From Bordetella genomosp. 9 (GTDB taxonomy: Bacteria; Pseudomonadota; Gammaproteobacteria; Burkholderiales; Burkholderiaceae_B): DNA of 64,000 nucleotides. This document shows positions 27,113 through 35,525 of this stretch, piece by piece. A program made the translations under genes and the position numbers. The DNA is taken from positions 3,410,001 through 3,474,000 of the forward strand of contig NZ_NEVJ01000003.1 in NCBI RefSeq assembly GCF_002261425.1. The letters are read 5' to 3'. Every line of letters begins with the position of its first letter. The stretch's first letter is position 1. The notes under the pieces were generated by a model. It was not told the origin of the DNA. It searched no databases and saw nothing but the letters and a program-made list of their open reading frames with translations.

Positions 27113-28279
27113 ATGATCCGTTCCAAGCTGCCCGATATCGGCACCACCATATTCACCGTCATGAGCCGCCTGGCGATAGACCACAAGGCGATCAACCTCG
27201 GACAGGGATTTCCGGACTTCAACCCCGATCCCGCGCTGCTCGACCTGGTGACCAAGGCCATGGCCGACGGGCATAACCAATACCCCTACATGCCTGGCGT
27301 CGCGCCACTGCGGCAGGCAATCGCCGAGAAGACGCAAAACCTGTACGGACATGCCTACGATGCGGAAACCGAAATAACAGTCACCAGCGGCGCTACAGAG
27401 GCCTTGATGGCCACAATCCTGGCCGCGGTGAACACCGGGGACGAAGTCGTCGTGATCGAGCCCTGCTACGACTCCTACCTGCCGGGTATCCGGCTGGCGG
27501 GCGGCACGGCGGTGCCGGTGCCGCTACGTGCTCCGACGTCAGACGACCCTTACTATCGTATCGATTGGCAGCGGGTGCGCGACGCCATCACGCCGAAAAC
27601 CCGCCTGCTGATGTTGAACTTCCCTCACAACCCCACAGGGGCCGTGCTGCAGGACGCCGACCTGGACGCGCTGGAAGCCATCGTCCGGGACACGGGGGTG
27701 CTGCTGGTATCCGACGAAGTCTACGAACATATCGTTTTCGACGGCCAGGAGCATGCAAGCCTGTCGCGCCGCCCCCTGCTGGCCGAACACGCGTTCGTGA
27801 TCTCTTCGTTCGGCAAGACCTACCATACGACCGGGTGGAAGCTGGGGTATTGCTGCGCGCCTCGGCATCTGACTGCGGAACTGCGCAAGGTCCACCAATT
27901 CATGGTGTTTACCGTTCCGTCTCCCATGCAGTTCGCGTACGCCGAATACATGCGCGACCCTGCCCCCTATTTGCAGCTGCCGACGTTCTACCAAGCGAAA
28001 CGGGATCGGCTGCATGCCGGGCTCGCCCGGAGCCGCTTCCGGCCGCTGCCCAGTCCCGGCACTTTTTTCATGATGGCGGACTACAGCGCCATCTCGGATC
28101 TGCCGGAAGCCGAATTCGCCCGTTGGCTGACGACCGAGCACGGGGTCGCGGTGATTCCCATCTCGGCCTTCTATCAATCCCCGGACGCACCAGAGTCCAA
28201 CCACAAGCTCGTCCGGTTCTGCTTCGCCAAACGGGACGAGACGCTGGACCAGGCGCTGGAGCGCTTGCAAGGCGTCTGA
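27113..28279 (+). CDS. PLP-dependent class I/II aminotransferase (methionine/kynurenine type)
   Basis: A 388-residue fold-type I aminotransferase. The PLP lysine lies in SSFGKTYHTTGWK. NFPHNPTGAVL and the phosphate-binding arginine region (HKLVRFCFAKRDETL) are present. It resembles the YbdL methionine aminotransferase / kynurenine-oxoglutarate transaminase group. It is a single gene transcribed rightwards between the two DnaA-box zones, ended by a strong terminator. Substrate preference cannot be decided from sequence. Confidence 0.9.
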   Translation: MIRSKLPDIGTTIFTVMSRLAIDHKAINLGQGFPDFNPDPALLDLVTKAMADGHNQYPYMPGVAPLRQAIAEKTQNLYGHAYDAETEITVTSGATEALMATILAAVNTGDEVVVIEPCYDSYLPGIRLAGGTAVPVPLRAPTSDDPYYRIDWQRVRDAITPKTRLLMLNFPHNPTGAVLQDADLDALEAIVRDTGVLLVSDEVYEHIVFDGQEHASLSRRPLLAEHAFVISSFGKTYHTTGWKLGYCCAPRHLTAELRKVHQFMVFTVPSPMQFAYAEYMRDPAPYLQLPTFYQAKRDRLHAGLARSRFRPLPSPGTFFMMADYSAISDLPEAEFARWLTTEHGVAVIPISAFYQSPDAPESNHKLVRFCFAKRDETLDQALERLQGV

Positions 28280-28323
28280 TCGCCTGGACCTTGGGCGACC
28301 AAGGGGAGTTGGAGTATGCGCAA

Positions 28324-28351
28324 GGCAGCCCTACGGGCTGCCTTTTCTTTT
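28324..28351 (+). terminator. Rho-independent terminator after the aminotransferase
   Basis: A perfect 8-bp stem, GGCAGCCC-TAC-GGGCTGCC, is followed by TTTTCTTTT. It lies 45 bp after the aminotransferase stop and ends transcription before the origin modules. Confidence 0.9.
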
Positions 28352-28380
28352 GGGAGCCTGGGGACTGCGCTGGATGCCAT

Positions 28381-28622
28381 CTCTTTTTCTCTTCTTTTCT
28401 TTTATATAAAAAGAATGGTGGTGATGGGTGTCTGTGGATAACTGGACAAGTTCAGATTTGCTCGCGTGGTCATGGACTTACGGAGGTTTTTCGGTGTGCG
28501 CTAGCCATGTTCTGCTGGAGGGCTGAAGTTGAACAACTTTGCGCCTGCCTGGAAAAAGCGGGCTTGTTCGCTAGCCATCCACATCGTTTGCACAGCAGTC
28601 CTTCATAGTAGTTATGCACAGG
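28381..28622 (+). other. oriC: oriC-like module A (best oriC candidate)
   Basis: A T-rich tract with TATATAAAA (28381-28412) is followed by a perfect DnaA box TGTGGATAA (28433-28441). A further perfect box TTATGCACA lies at 28612-28620. The order, box orientations and the roughly 180-bp spacing are those of DUE-R1-R4 in E. coli oriC as I recall it, with the DUE facing mnmG. Genes on both sides run mainly away from this zone. No gene is visible in it. Confidence 0.65.
28422..28622. repeat. Origin repeat, copy A
   Basis: This is one of two diverged copies with a period of about 606-607 bp. A 23-bp identity at 28422-28444 recurs at 29028-29050, and 28574-28584 recurs at 29181-29191. GTTTGCACA and TTCATAG also recur in register. 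Confidence 0.85.
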
Positions 28623-28980
28623 AGACTTCACGCGCCCTCGGAATTTGGCCGTCCAGGCCCGATTTAGCCTCGGCAGACTTCCCGACCTACCTCGGTTCCG
28701 CCGTGCGGTCGACGCGGGCTGTGCCGTGGGAGTCCCGAAGGGGTCATACGGCGTCCAGAGGGCTCCAGGTGCGTTCCGGGATGCCGGGGCCACCAGGGGC
28801 GCATGCGTGGGTTGCTGCGGAGCCTGGGCGAGGCTGTGGGGCCGCGGCGCCGGTCCCATGCAAGACCCATCAGCCGCGCTGACCCGTGGGGGTTAGTGCC
28901 ACGTGGGATTCGTGGCGGAGTTCCGGAAAGCTCGGTGTCCCGGTGGGCGTTGTGTGGGGGGCTTGCCGCGGCGCTGGGTG
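28623..28980. other. Spacer between the two origin modules
   Basis: About 360 bp with no credible gene. It is GC-rich and visibly G-rich on the plus strand towards its right end, with no T-rich tract or DnaA box. Short open frames cross it in several phases, but none has a convincing start, ribosome site or protein character. Confidence 0.4.
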
Positions 28981-28983
28981 AGA

Positions 28984-29229
28984 GAAGATCTTTTCATATC
29001 TTTTCTTCTATATATAAAGACTAATAATGATGGGTGTCTGTGGATAACTGCACAACCGGAAGAAAAACCAATCGTGGCAATGACTTGGCGGGGTTTTTTT
29101 CTGTGCAGGAGTTCTGTGTGGCAGGCGGGGAAAACATGAGCAACTTTTCCTGCCGCAGCGAAAGGGCTGCTTATGCCCAAGCCATCCACATGGTTTGCAC
29201 ACCGCGCGTTCATAGAGGCTGTCCACAGG
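28984..29229 (+). other. oriC-like module B
   Basis: A second T-rich tract (28984-29018) contains GATCTTTTCATAT, close to the E. coli 13-mer GATCTNTTNTTTT, and TATATATAAAG. A perfect DnaA box TGTGGATAA follows at 29039-29047. The position matching the distal box of module A (29219-29227) reads CTGTCCACA, only 7 of 9. A near-box TTATGCCCA is at 29171-29179. It may be a decayed or specialised copy. Confidence 0.55.
29028..29229. repeat. Origin repeat, copy B
   Basis: Diverged partner of the repeat at 28422-28622, in direct orientation. Similarity runs from the 23-bp identity to the CACAGG at the far end and needs about one single-base indel. Identity is high at the two ends and low in the middle. 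Confidence 0.85.
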
Positions 29230-29278
29230 ACGGCGGACGGTGATTACCGCGTGCTATGGAACAGAGTTTCCAGTTTTA

Positions 29279-29306
29279 AGGGTTTACCCTAGTCGTCTGC
29301 TGCGCA
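29279..29306 (+). promoter_or_regulatory. Shared upstream element, copy 1
   Basis: AGGGTTTACCCTAG followed by TC and GCGCA lies 66 bp before the start of the small repeat protein. A closely similar block is at 62960-62988 upstream of the other small secreted protein. It is a probable promoter or operator common to both genes. Confidence 0.5.
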
Positions 29307-29371
29307 AAAATCTCACCATTCCAGCGGCAAGGCCGCGGAGCCCCTGGGGGCTCTTTATTCCGGAGAATGTC

Positions 29372-29653
29372 ATGAGAACCTTTGCGACTTCCTTATTTCT
29401 AGTTTTCGCTCTGATCGGCGGCGGTGCGCAGGCCGGCCAGGACACGCTGGCGGCAGGCGGCGGCTCGGACGACGCGGGCCAGACGATGCTGGCGAGCGGT
29501 GACGGCAGCAACGACGCCGGCCAGACGTTGTTGGCCAGCGGCGACGGCAGCGAAGATGCCGGCCAGACGATGCTGGCCACTGGCGGCGTCGACGACAATG
29601 GTCGGACCCTGCTCGCGACCGGCGGCGACGACCAGACCACCCAACTGGCCTGA
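29372..29653 (+). CDS. Small secreted protein with five tandem repeats
   Basis: A 93-residue protein of unknown function. Residues 1-21 are a signal peptide (MRTFATSLFLVFALIGGGAQA). The mature part is almost entirely five 13-14-residue repeats of the form GQT(L/M)LA(S/T)GDGSxDA, acidic and rich in Gly, Ala and Asp. There is no cysteine. GGAG lies eight bases before the ATG. The regular aspartates could bind cations, but that is speculation. It is a single gene between origin module B and a convergent MarR gene. Confidence 0.75.
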   Translation: MRTFATSLFLVFALIGGGAQAGQDTLAAGGGSDDAGQTMLASGDGSNDAGQTLLASGDGSEDAGQTMLATGGVDDNGRTLLATGGDDQTTQLA

Positions 29654-29709
29654 GGCCAGCTACACCCTGGACGGCAGTCCTACAGCGGGGTAAGCCGGGC
29701 GGTCATCGA

Positions 29710-30168
29710 TCAGGCCTGGTTGAATGCTTCGGCGAACTCGTCGGAGAAGATGTCCGCGAGGGCAACCCGCAGCGCGGCGGCGCGTTCCGCACCGTACGCG
29801 GCTTCGAAACGGTTCTGTGCCTGGCGCCAAAGCCGGTTGGATTCGGCCAGCTTGCGACGCCCGTCGGGGGTCAGCTGGACGCGGCGGCTGCGGCCGTCAT
29901 ATTCATCGCGGATCTGCACCAGATACCCATCGCGCTCCAGCGGCTTCAAGTTGTGCGCGAGCGCCGACCGGTCCAGCACCATCGCATGTGCCAGTTCCGA
30001 CATGGTCGGCGTACCCGCGCGATCGACGTGCAACAGGATCGAGCGCTGCGACACTTTCAGGCCGCAGGGCGCCAGTACGGTGTCGTAGAGCTGCGTCACG
30101 CGGCGCGTCGCCTTGCGCAAGGCGGCGCCATTGCATACACCGGGGTCTTTGGAATCTGGTTTGGACAT
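29710..30168 (-). CDS. MarR-family transcriptional regulator
   Basis: A 152-residue winged-helix regulator. The recognition region reads MSELAHAMVLDRSALAHNLKPLERDGYL, followed by the wing VQIRDEYDGRSRRVQLTPDGRRKL. It is divergent from a MATE efflux gene, with an inverted repeat between them. It therefore probably represses that pump and is released by a small lipophilic ligand. Confidence 0.9.
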   Translation of the reverse strand: MSKPDSKDPGVCNGAALRKATRRVTQLYDTVLAPCGLKVSQRSILLHVDRAGTPTMSELAHAMVLDRSALAHNLKPLERDGYLVQIRDEYDGRSRRVQLTPDGRRKLAESNRLWRQAQNRFEAAYGAERAAALRVALADIFSDEFAEAFNQA

Positions 30169-30282
30169 GGCGGGCTGGAGCTGGAACGTCGTGCATCGCA
30201 GTGGCGCGCATACGTGCGCGCCTGCTCATATTCTATTCCCGCGGCGAATGGCCGGCCGCCGGCATCGTTGACCTTATGGGCG

Positions 30283-30313
30283 TATGCAAGTAAATTGCCG
30301 AGATAGTTGCATA
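30283..30313. promoter_or_regulatory. Inverted repeat in the marR/MATE intergenic region
   Basis: TATGCAA (30283-30289) and TTGCATA (30307-30313) form a perfect inverted repeat with a 17-base spacer, 37 bp before the MATE start. It is a candidate operator for the adjacent MarR protein. Confidence 0.45.
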
Positions 30314-30349
30314 TGCCAGTATAAGCCCACCTCGCCATCGCCGTCCCAC

Positions 30350-31723
30350 ATGACAACCGCTACTTCCAGCAGCACCGTTGCTGGCGCGAATCCTCGCCTG
30401 CAAGCCATGCTGCAGGCGCCGGTCGCCGCCACGCTCATCCGCCTGAGCTGGCCCAACATGCTGATGATGCTGGCGCAGTCGTCGACCGGCCTGATCGAAA
30501 CCTGGTTCCTCGCCAAGCTGGGCACCAACGTGCTGGCTGGGGTCGCGGTCGTGGTGCCGGTCCTGATGCTGATGCAGAACATGTCGCAAGGCGCCATGGG
30601 CGGCGGCATATCTTCGGCGATCGCCCGCGCCCTGGGCGCCGGCCGCCGGGACGATGCCAATCATCTGGTGCGCCATGCGGCCGCGCTGAACGCCGCCATC
30701 GGCCTGGTGTTCACGGTACTGCTCCTGATATTCGGCCGGCAGCTGTATCACCTGCTGGGCGCGGATGGGCCCGCGCTGGACGCGGCCAGCGACTATGGCC
30801 ACGTGGTGTTCGCCGGCTTGACGCTGATGTGGACGATGAACGCGCTGGCCAGCGTGATACGCGGCACGGGGAATATGCTGGTCCCGGGCGCGGTCATCTG
30901 CGGCGGCGCCGTATTGCTGATACCGCTCTCGCCCTGCTTGATTTTCGGCCTGGGCCCCTTGCCGCCGCTGGGCGTGGTCGGCGGCGCCTGGGCGCTGGTG
31001 GTGTACTACGGCGCCGGCACGCTGATACTGGGCGCGTACTGCCTGAGCGGCCGCAACCCGGCAAGGCTGGTGCGCGGTGGGCTGCAATGGCGGATGATGC
31101 GCGGCATCCTGACGGTCGGTGGCCTGGCCTGCCTGAATCCGGTACTCACCAATGCCATCATCGCGGTTACCGGCGCATTGGTCGGCGCCTATGGTGGGAC
31201 GGCGGCGCTGGCCGGCTATGCGACCGCGGCGCGCCTGGAGTATCTGTTGATGCCCCTGGCCTTCGGACTGGGCGCGCCCATGGTGGCCATGGTCGGCTCG
31301 AACATCGGGGCGGGACAACCGGAAAGGGCCAGGCATATTGCGCTGGCTGGCGGCGCGATGGCATTCGTGCTGGCCGAAGTGGTGGGCTTGCTGGCCGCCA
31401 CCTTCCCTTATGCATGGCTGCGCCTGTTCGGGACGGATGCCCATCTGCTGGAGGCCGGCGCGGCGTATCTGCGGCTGGTGGGGCCCTTCTACGGCTTCTT
31501 CGCGTTGGGATTCTCGCTGTACTTCGCCTCGCAGGGCGCGGGCAGGTTGAAGTGGCCGCTGACCGCCGGCGGATTGCGCCTGTTTTTATACGTCGGTGTG
31601 GGCGGCGCGGTACTGGCGGCGACCGGATCGCTGACGGCGTTCTATATCCTGGGCGCCATCGCGATGGTGACCTACGGGCTCGTGGTGGTCTGGTCGGTCG
31701 CCGCGCGTACCTGGTTCCGCTAG
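30350..31723 (+). CDS. MATE-family efflux transporter
   Basis: A 457-residue multidrug and toxin extrusion protein with about 12 hydrophobic segments. The first repeat (LIRLSWPNMLMMLAQSSTGL) and the second (LTVGGLACLNPVLTN) are characteristic. I chose the ATG at 30350 (MTTATSSS), because the longer frame would start inside the putative operator. Divergent MarR regulator upstream; MFS gene convergent downstream. Substrates unknown. Confidence 0.9.
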   Translation: MTTATSSSTVAGANPRLQAMLQAPVAATLIRLSWPNMLMMLAQSSTGLIETWFLAKLGTNVLAGVAVVVPVLMLMQNMSQGAMGGGISSAIARALGAGRRDDANHLVRHAAALNAAIGLVFTVLLLIFGRQLYHLLGADGPALDAASDYGHVVFAGLTLMWTMNALASVIRGTGNMLVPGAVICGGAVLLIPLSPCLIFGLGPLPPLGVVGGAWALVVYYGAGTLILGAYCLSGRNPARLVRGGLQWRMMRGILTVGGLACLNPVLTNAIIAVTGALVGAYGGTAALAGYATAARLEYLLMPLAFGLGAPMVAMVGSNIGAGQPERARHIALAGGAMAFVLAEVVGLLAATFPYAWLRLFGTDAHLLEAGAAYLRLVGPFYGFFALGFSLYFASQGAGRLKWPLTAGGLRLFLYVGVGGAVLAATGSLTAFYILGAIAMVTYGLVVVWSVAARTWFR

Positions 31724-31725
31724 CC

Positions 31726-31746
31726 GCGCCGCCTGACCGGCGGCGC
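31726..31746. terminator. Hairpin between convergent MATE and MFS genes
   Basis: A perfect 8-bp GC stem, GCGCCGCC-TGACC-GGCGGCGC, lies in the 40-bp gap between two convergent stops. There is no T tract on either side, so it may act as a weak bidirectional terminator or only protect 3' ends. Confidence 0.4.
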
Positions 31747-31763
31747 GCATCGATGGCGGGGCG

Positions 31764-32978
31764 TCAGGCGGCCACCGCCAGGGCACGGGACCGCAGGCCC
31801 AGAAATACCAGCAGCGTGGCCAGCAGGAGCGCCAACCCGCTGCTTGTGAACACACCCAAAGCGCCGGTCGTATCGAACACCGCGCCTCCCACCGCCGCGC
31901 CCAGCGTGATCGCCATCTGCACGGCCGCCACGATCAGGCCGCCGCCGCTTTCGGCTTCGTCGGGGGCGCGTTGCGTGATCCAGGTGGACCAGCCTACCGG
32001 CACCGTACCAAAGGCGAATCCCCACAACGCGACCATGATGGCGTCCGCGAACGGGGCGCTGCCCAGGGCCGCCAGGGCCAGGGCCAGGCCGCCCATCAGC
32101 AAGGGCATCAATGCCAGCGTCAGACGCAGGTTGCGCTCGAGCATGAAACCCGCCGCCGACGTGCCGATGAAGTTGGCCACGCCGAAACCGAGCAGGATGG
32201 CCGACAGTCCGTTCACGCCGACACCGGTCACGGTTTCCAGGAACGGCCTCAGGTAGGTGAAGAACGCGAAGTGTCCCGTGAACACCACGATGACGGCCAG
32301 CATGCCCATGCTTATGCCTGGCCGCTTCAGGACATCGAGCAAGGTGCCGAGCCGGGTGTGCCCCGACGGCGCCATGCGTGGCAATGTCGCCAGCTGCCAC
32401 ACCAGCGCCAGCAGCCCCAGCGCGGAGGCGACCAGGAAGACGTTGCGCCAGCCGATGGTGCCGCCCAGGTAACTGCCCACCGGCGCGGCGGCGACGGTGG
32501 CGGCCGAGACGCCGCTGAACATGACGGATAACGCGCGCGGGATCAGCGAGACCGGCACCAGCCGCATGGCCGTCGCCGCCGACATGGTCCAGAAGCCGCC
32601 GATGGCGACACCCAGCAGTACGCGCCCGAACAGCAGCGCCGCCAGGCTGGATGCGAAGGCGACGAACAGGTTGGAGACGATCAGCAGCACCGAAAACGCC
32701 AGCAGCACATAGCGGCGATCGATGCGCCGGGTAGCCGTGGCGATCAGCAGGCTGGTTACCAGCGCCACGGCGGCCGTCGCGGTGACGGCCTGCCCGGCCA
32801 TGCCTTCGGTGACTTGGAGGTCCGCGGCCATCGGGGTCAAGAGGCTGGCGGGCAGGAATTCCGCCGTCACCAGTCCGAATACGCCCAGGGTCATCGAAAA
32901 CACGGCCTGCCAGGCCGGGCGTTCGGGCGGGCCGCCATGGGCGGGGTTCTTTATTGTCGGGACTTCACCTGCGTGCAT
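31764..32978 (-). CDS. MFS transporter (DHA1 drug/nucleoside efflux type)
   Basis: A 404-residue major-facilitator protein with 12 hydrophobic segments. The A-motif region reads ATRRIDRRYVLL, and motif C-like glycines are in VMFSGVSAATVAAAPVGSYLGG. It resembles the NepI/AraJ group of exporters. I chose the ATG at 32978 (MHAGEVPT). A TTG ten codons upstream is less likely. It is divergent from an AraC-family gene 77 bp away, probably its regulator. Confidence 0.88.
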   Translation of the reverse strand: MHAGEVPTIKNPAHGGPPERPAWQAVFSMTLGVFGLVTAEFLPASLLTPMAADLQVTEGMAGQAVTATAAVALVTSLLIATATRRIDRRYVLLAFSVLLIVSNLFVAFASSLAALLFGRVLLGVAIGGFWTMSAATAMRLVPVSLIPRALSVMFSGVSAATVAAAPVGSYLGGTIGWRNVFLVASALGLLALVWQLATLPRMAPSGHTRLGTLLDVLKRPGISMGMLAVIVVFTGHFAFFTYLRPFLETVTGVGVNGLSAILLGFGVANFIGTSAAGFMLERNLRLTLALMPLLMGGLALALAALGSAPFADAIMVALWGFAFGTVPVGWSTWITQRAPDEAESGGGLIVAAVQMAITLGAAVGGAVFDTTGALGVFTSSGLALLLATLLVFLGLRSRALAVAA

Positions 32979-33055
32979 GATGGCTTCTCGTATCGCTTTC
33001 AATGGCAAGCAGAATAAGCTAGAGTTTCCGGACGATCCATGTCATTGAATCCGAA

Positions 33056-34051
33056 ATGTTTGATCAAAGCTCCGACCCGGGCCCGCCGGTGTTGTCCGAC
33101 GATGGCCACCCTGGCGACGTCGTCAGCGAATTGCTGCTGGGCATGCGCCTGTTCGGCATCCAATACCGCCGGATGCAGTTCGCGCCGCCTTTCGGGGTCG
33201 AATTCGCGGCTGCCGCGGGCCGGGCGCAGTTTCACTTCATCGCACGCGGAACCGCCTTCCTGCGTACCGATAGCGGCGCCCTGCATCGCCTGAGGGCGGG
33301 TGACGCCGTGCTGCTGCCGCATGGCCGGGCGCATGAGCTGCTCTCCGACCCCGAGCGCGCGACGCGCGATATCGCCAGCTTCGATACGCAGAAGCTGTGC
33401 GAAACCGTATGCGCGGTGCTGGCCAGCGGCGAGGTCTGCGACCATTCCAATGACGCCTTGATATTCAGCGGCTGCATGGCGTTCGACCTGGGCGGCATGC
33501 ATACGCTGGTGACGTCCATGCCGGAAGTCATGCGCGTCGATACGCTGCTGGATCGCTATCCCGAAATCCTGCCCATGCTGGAAGCCATGGCGCGCGAATC
33601 GTGCGAAGAACGCGCGGGCTATGCAGGCATCCTGGCGCGGCTGGCCGATGTGGTTTCCGCGTTCATCGTGCGCGGATGGGTCGAATGCGGCTGCGGCGAC
33701 GCCAAGGGTTGGGTGGAAGCGCTGCGCGATCCGCGCCTGGGCCGCGCCATCGTCGCCATGCATCGCGAGCCCGGGCGCGATTGGACGGTGGCGGAACTGG
33801 CGGAACGCATGGGCAGTTCGCGTTCGGTATTCGCCGAACGCTTCCTGGCGGTCACCGGCATGACGCCGGTACGCTACCTGACGGAACTGCGCATGCGGCT
33901 GGCGGCGCAATGGCTGCGCGACGGCCGCATGTCTATCGAGGGCGCCGCCTATGAATTGGGATATGGATCGCAGGCCGCGTTCAGCCGCGCGTTCAAGCGC
34001 ATCGTCGGCCATACGCCAGGGGCCGCGCGCGGGGTGAGTCTTCCACAGTGA
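33056..34051 (+). CDS. AraC-family regulator with cupin sensor domain
   Basis: A 331-residue protein. Residues 1 to about 190 are a cupin_6-like sensor (HFIARGTAFLR ... LRAGDAVLLPHGRAHEL). Residues from about 220 form the double HTH (WTVAELAERMGSSRSVFAERF and YELGYGSQAAFSRAFKRIVG). It is divergent from the MFS exporter, as is typical for this subgroup. Its stop is 9 bp from the convergent mnmE stop. Confidence 0.9.
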   Translation: MFDQSSDPGPPVLSDDGHPGDVVSELLLGMRLFGIQYRRMQFAPPFGVEFAAAAGRAQFHFIARGTAFLRTDSGALHRLRAGDAVLLPHGRAHELLSDPERATRDIASFDTQKLCETVCAVLASGEVCDHSNDALIFSGCMAFDLGGMHTLVTSMPEVMRVDTLLDRYPEILPMLEAMARESCEERAGYAGILARLADVVSAFIVRGWVECGCGDAKGWVEALRDPRLGRAIVAMHREPGRDWTVAELAERMGSSRSVFAERFLAVTGMTPVRYLTELRMRLAAQWLRDGRMSIEGAAYELGYGSQAAFSRAFKRIVGHTPGAARGVSLPQ

Positions 34052-34060
34052 TACGCGGCA

Positions 34061-35419
34061 TCACTTGCCGATGCAGAACCGCGAAAAGATTTCGCCGAGC
34101 AGGTCGTCGCTGGTGAATTCGCCGGTGATGGACGACAGGCTTTCATGCGCGAGCCGCAGTTCTTCGGCAAACAGGTCCAGTACGCGGTCGTCCATCGCGG
34201 CATGGCCGGCCGCGATGGCGAGATGTTCTTCGGCCTGGTTCAAGGCGCGCAGATGGCGCTCGCGCGCCAGCCAGGGCGATTCGGCGCCGGGGTTCCAGCC
34301 CGCGATGTCGAGCAGCGCCTTGCGCAGCGTGTCCAGGCCCGCGCCGGTGCGGGCGGAGATGGGTAGCACTGCGCCGGCCGCCGGCGTCGCCGCGAGCAGG
34401 TCGATCTTGTTCACGACCTTCAGTACCGGGGTATCCGGCGGCAGCCTGGCCGAGATATCCGCGTCCAGCGCCTGTTCCTCGCCTGACGTCGCATCGAGCA
34501 GGTGCAGGATGACGTCGGCGCGTTCGATTTCCTGCCACGTGCGCTGGATGCCGATGCTCTCCACCGGGTCGTCGGTTTCGCGCAGGCCCGCGGTGTCCAC
34601 GATGTGAAGCGGCACCCCGTCCAGATGGATTTCCTGCACCACTTTGTCGCGCGTGGTGCCGGCGATGGGCGTCACGATGGCGACTTCATCGCCGGCCAGC
34701 GCGTTCAACAGGCTGGACTTGCCCACGTTGGGCCGGCCGGCCAGGACCACGTGCAGGCCTTCGCGCAGGATCACGCCCTGGCGCGTCTGCGCGATGATGG
34801 CGCGCAGATCGCCGGACAGCGCATCCAGCATCGGCCTGGCCTGGTACTTTTCCAGGAAGTCGATCTCTTCTTCGGGAAAATCCAGCGTGGCTTCCACCAG
34901 CATGCGCAGATGGACGATGCGGTCGGCCAGGGCATTCACCTTCTCCGAAAACACGCCCGACAGCGACGCCATTGCGCCGCGCGCCGCGGCGACGGACGTG
35001 GCTTCGATCAGGTCCGCGACCGCTTCGGCCTGCGCCAGATCGATGCGTCCGTTCAGGAATGCACGCTGCGTGAATTCGCCGGGCTCGGCGATGCGCAATC
35101 CCATGTCGCGGCCGCCATCCAGGCACAGTTGCAGCACGCGCCGCAGCACGGCGGGACCGCCGTGCCCTTGCAGTTCGAGGACGTCTTCACCGGTGTAGGA
35201 ATGCGGCGCCGGAAAGAACAGCGCAAGGCCTTCGTCCAGGGTTTCGCCGGCTTCGGTCTTGAATGGCAGCAGATGCGCGTGGCGGGGTGTCAGCTCGCGC
35301 TGAAAAAGGCGACGCACCAGTTCGGCGAGCGATGCACCGGAAACGCGCACGATGCCCACGCCACCTCTGCCGGGTGCCGTGGCGATCGCCGCGATGGGCA
35401 CTGACGGTATGAGGGACAT
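34061..35419 (-). CDS. mnmE: tRNA modification GTPase MnmE
   Basis: A 452-residue GTPase that pairs with MnmG in wobble-uridine modification. The N-terminal THF-binding domain ([21 protein letters not shown]) is followed by the G domain, with GRPNVGKSS at residues 228-236, GTTRD and NKID. The essential C-terminal FCIGK is intact. I chose the ATG at 35419, although its Shine-Dalgarno is weak. In E. coli mnmE follows yidC, but here about 15 kb of metabolic genes lie between them. Confidence 0.97.
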   Translation of the reverse strand: MSLIPSVPIAAIATAPGRGGVGIVRVSGASLAELVRRLFQRELTPRHAHLLPFKTEAGETLDEGLALFFPAPHSYTGEDVLELQGHGGPAVLRRVLQLCLDGGRDMGLRIAEPGEFTQRAFLNGRIDLAQAEAVADLIEATSVAAARGAMASLSGVFSEKVNALADRIVHLRMLVEATLDFPEEEIDFLEKYQARPMLDALSGDLRAIIAQTRQGVILREGLHVVLAGRPNVGKSSLLNALAGDEVAIVTPIAGTTRDKVVQEIHLDGVPLHIVDTAGLRETDDPVESIGIQRTWQEIERADVILHLLDATSGEEQALDADISARLPPDTPVLKVVNKIDLLAATPAAGAVLPISARTGAGLDTLRKALLDIAGWNPGAESPWLARERHLRALNQAEEHLAIAAGHAAMDDRVLDLFAEELRLAHESLSSITGEFTSDDLLGEIFSRFCIGK

Positions 35420-35525
35420 ATAACCGGATCGTCTAGGCAATAAGGGAATATAACCGTTGCGCGAGGCATCTTTGCTGGGTATGTTGCGCCGTGGAGTTCA
35501 AGTACAACTTGATCAGGAGCTATTT

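Noticed and set aside
27565..28608. 347-codon plus-strand frame over the aminotransferase and module A
   Set aside because: Out-of-frame shadow of the aminotransferase that runs into the terminator and origin DNA by chance.
28470..28900. Short frames on both strands in the spacer between the origin modules
   Set aside because: None has a start with a ribosome site, a signal or domain, and they overlap each other in all phases.
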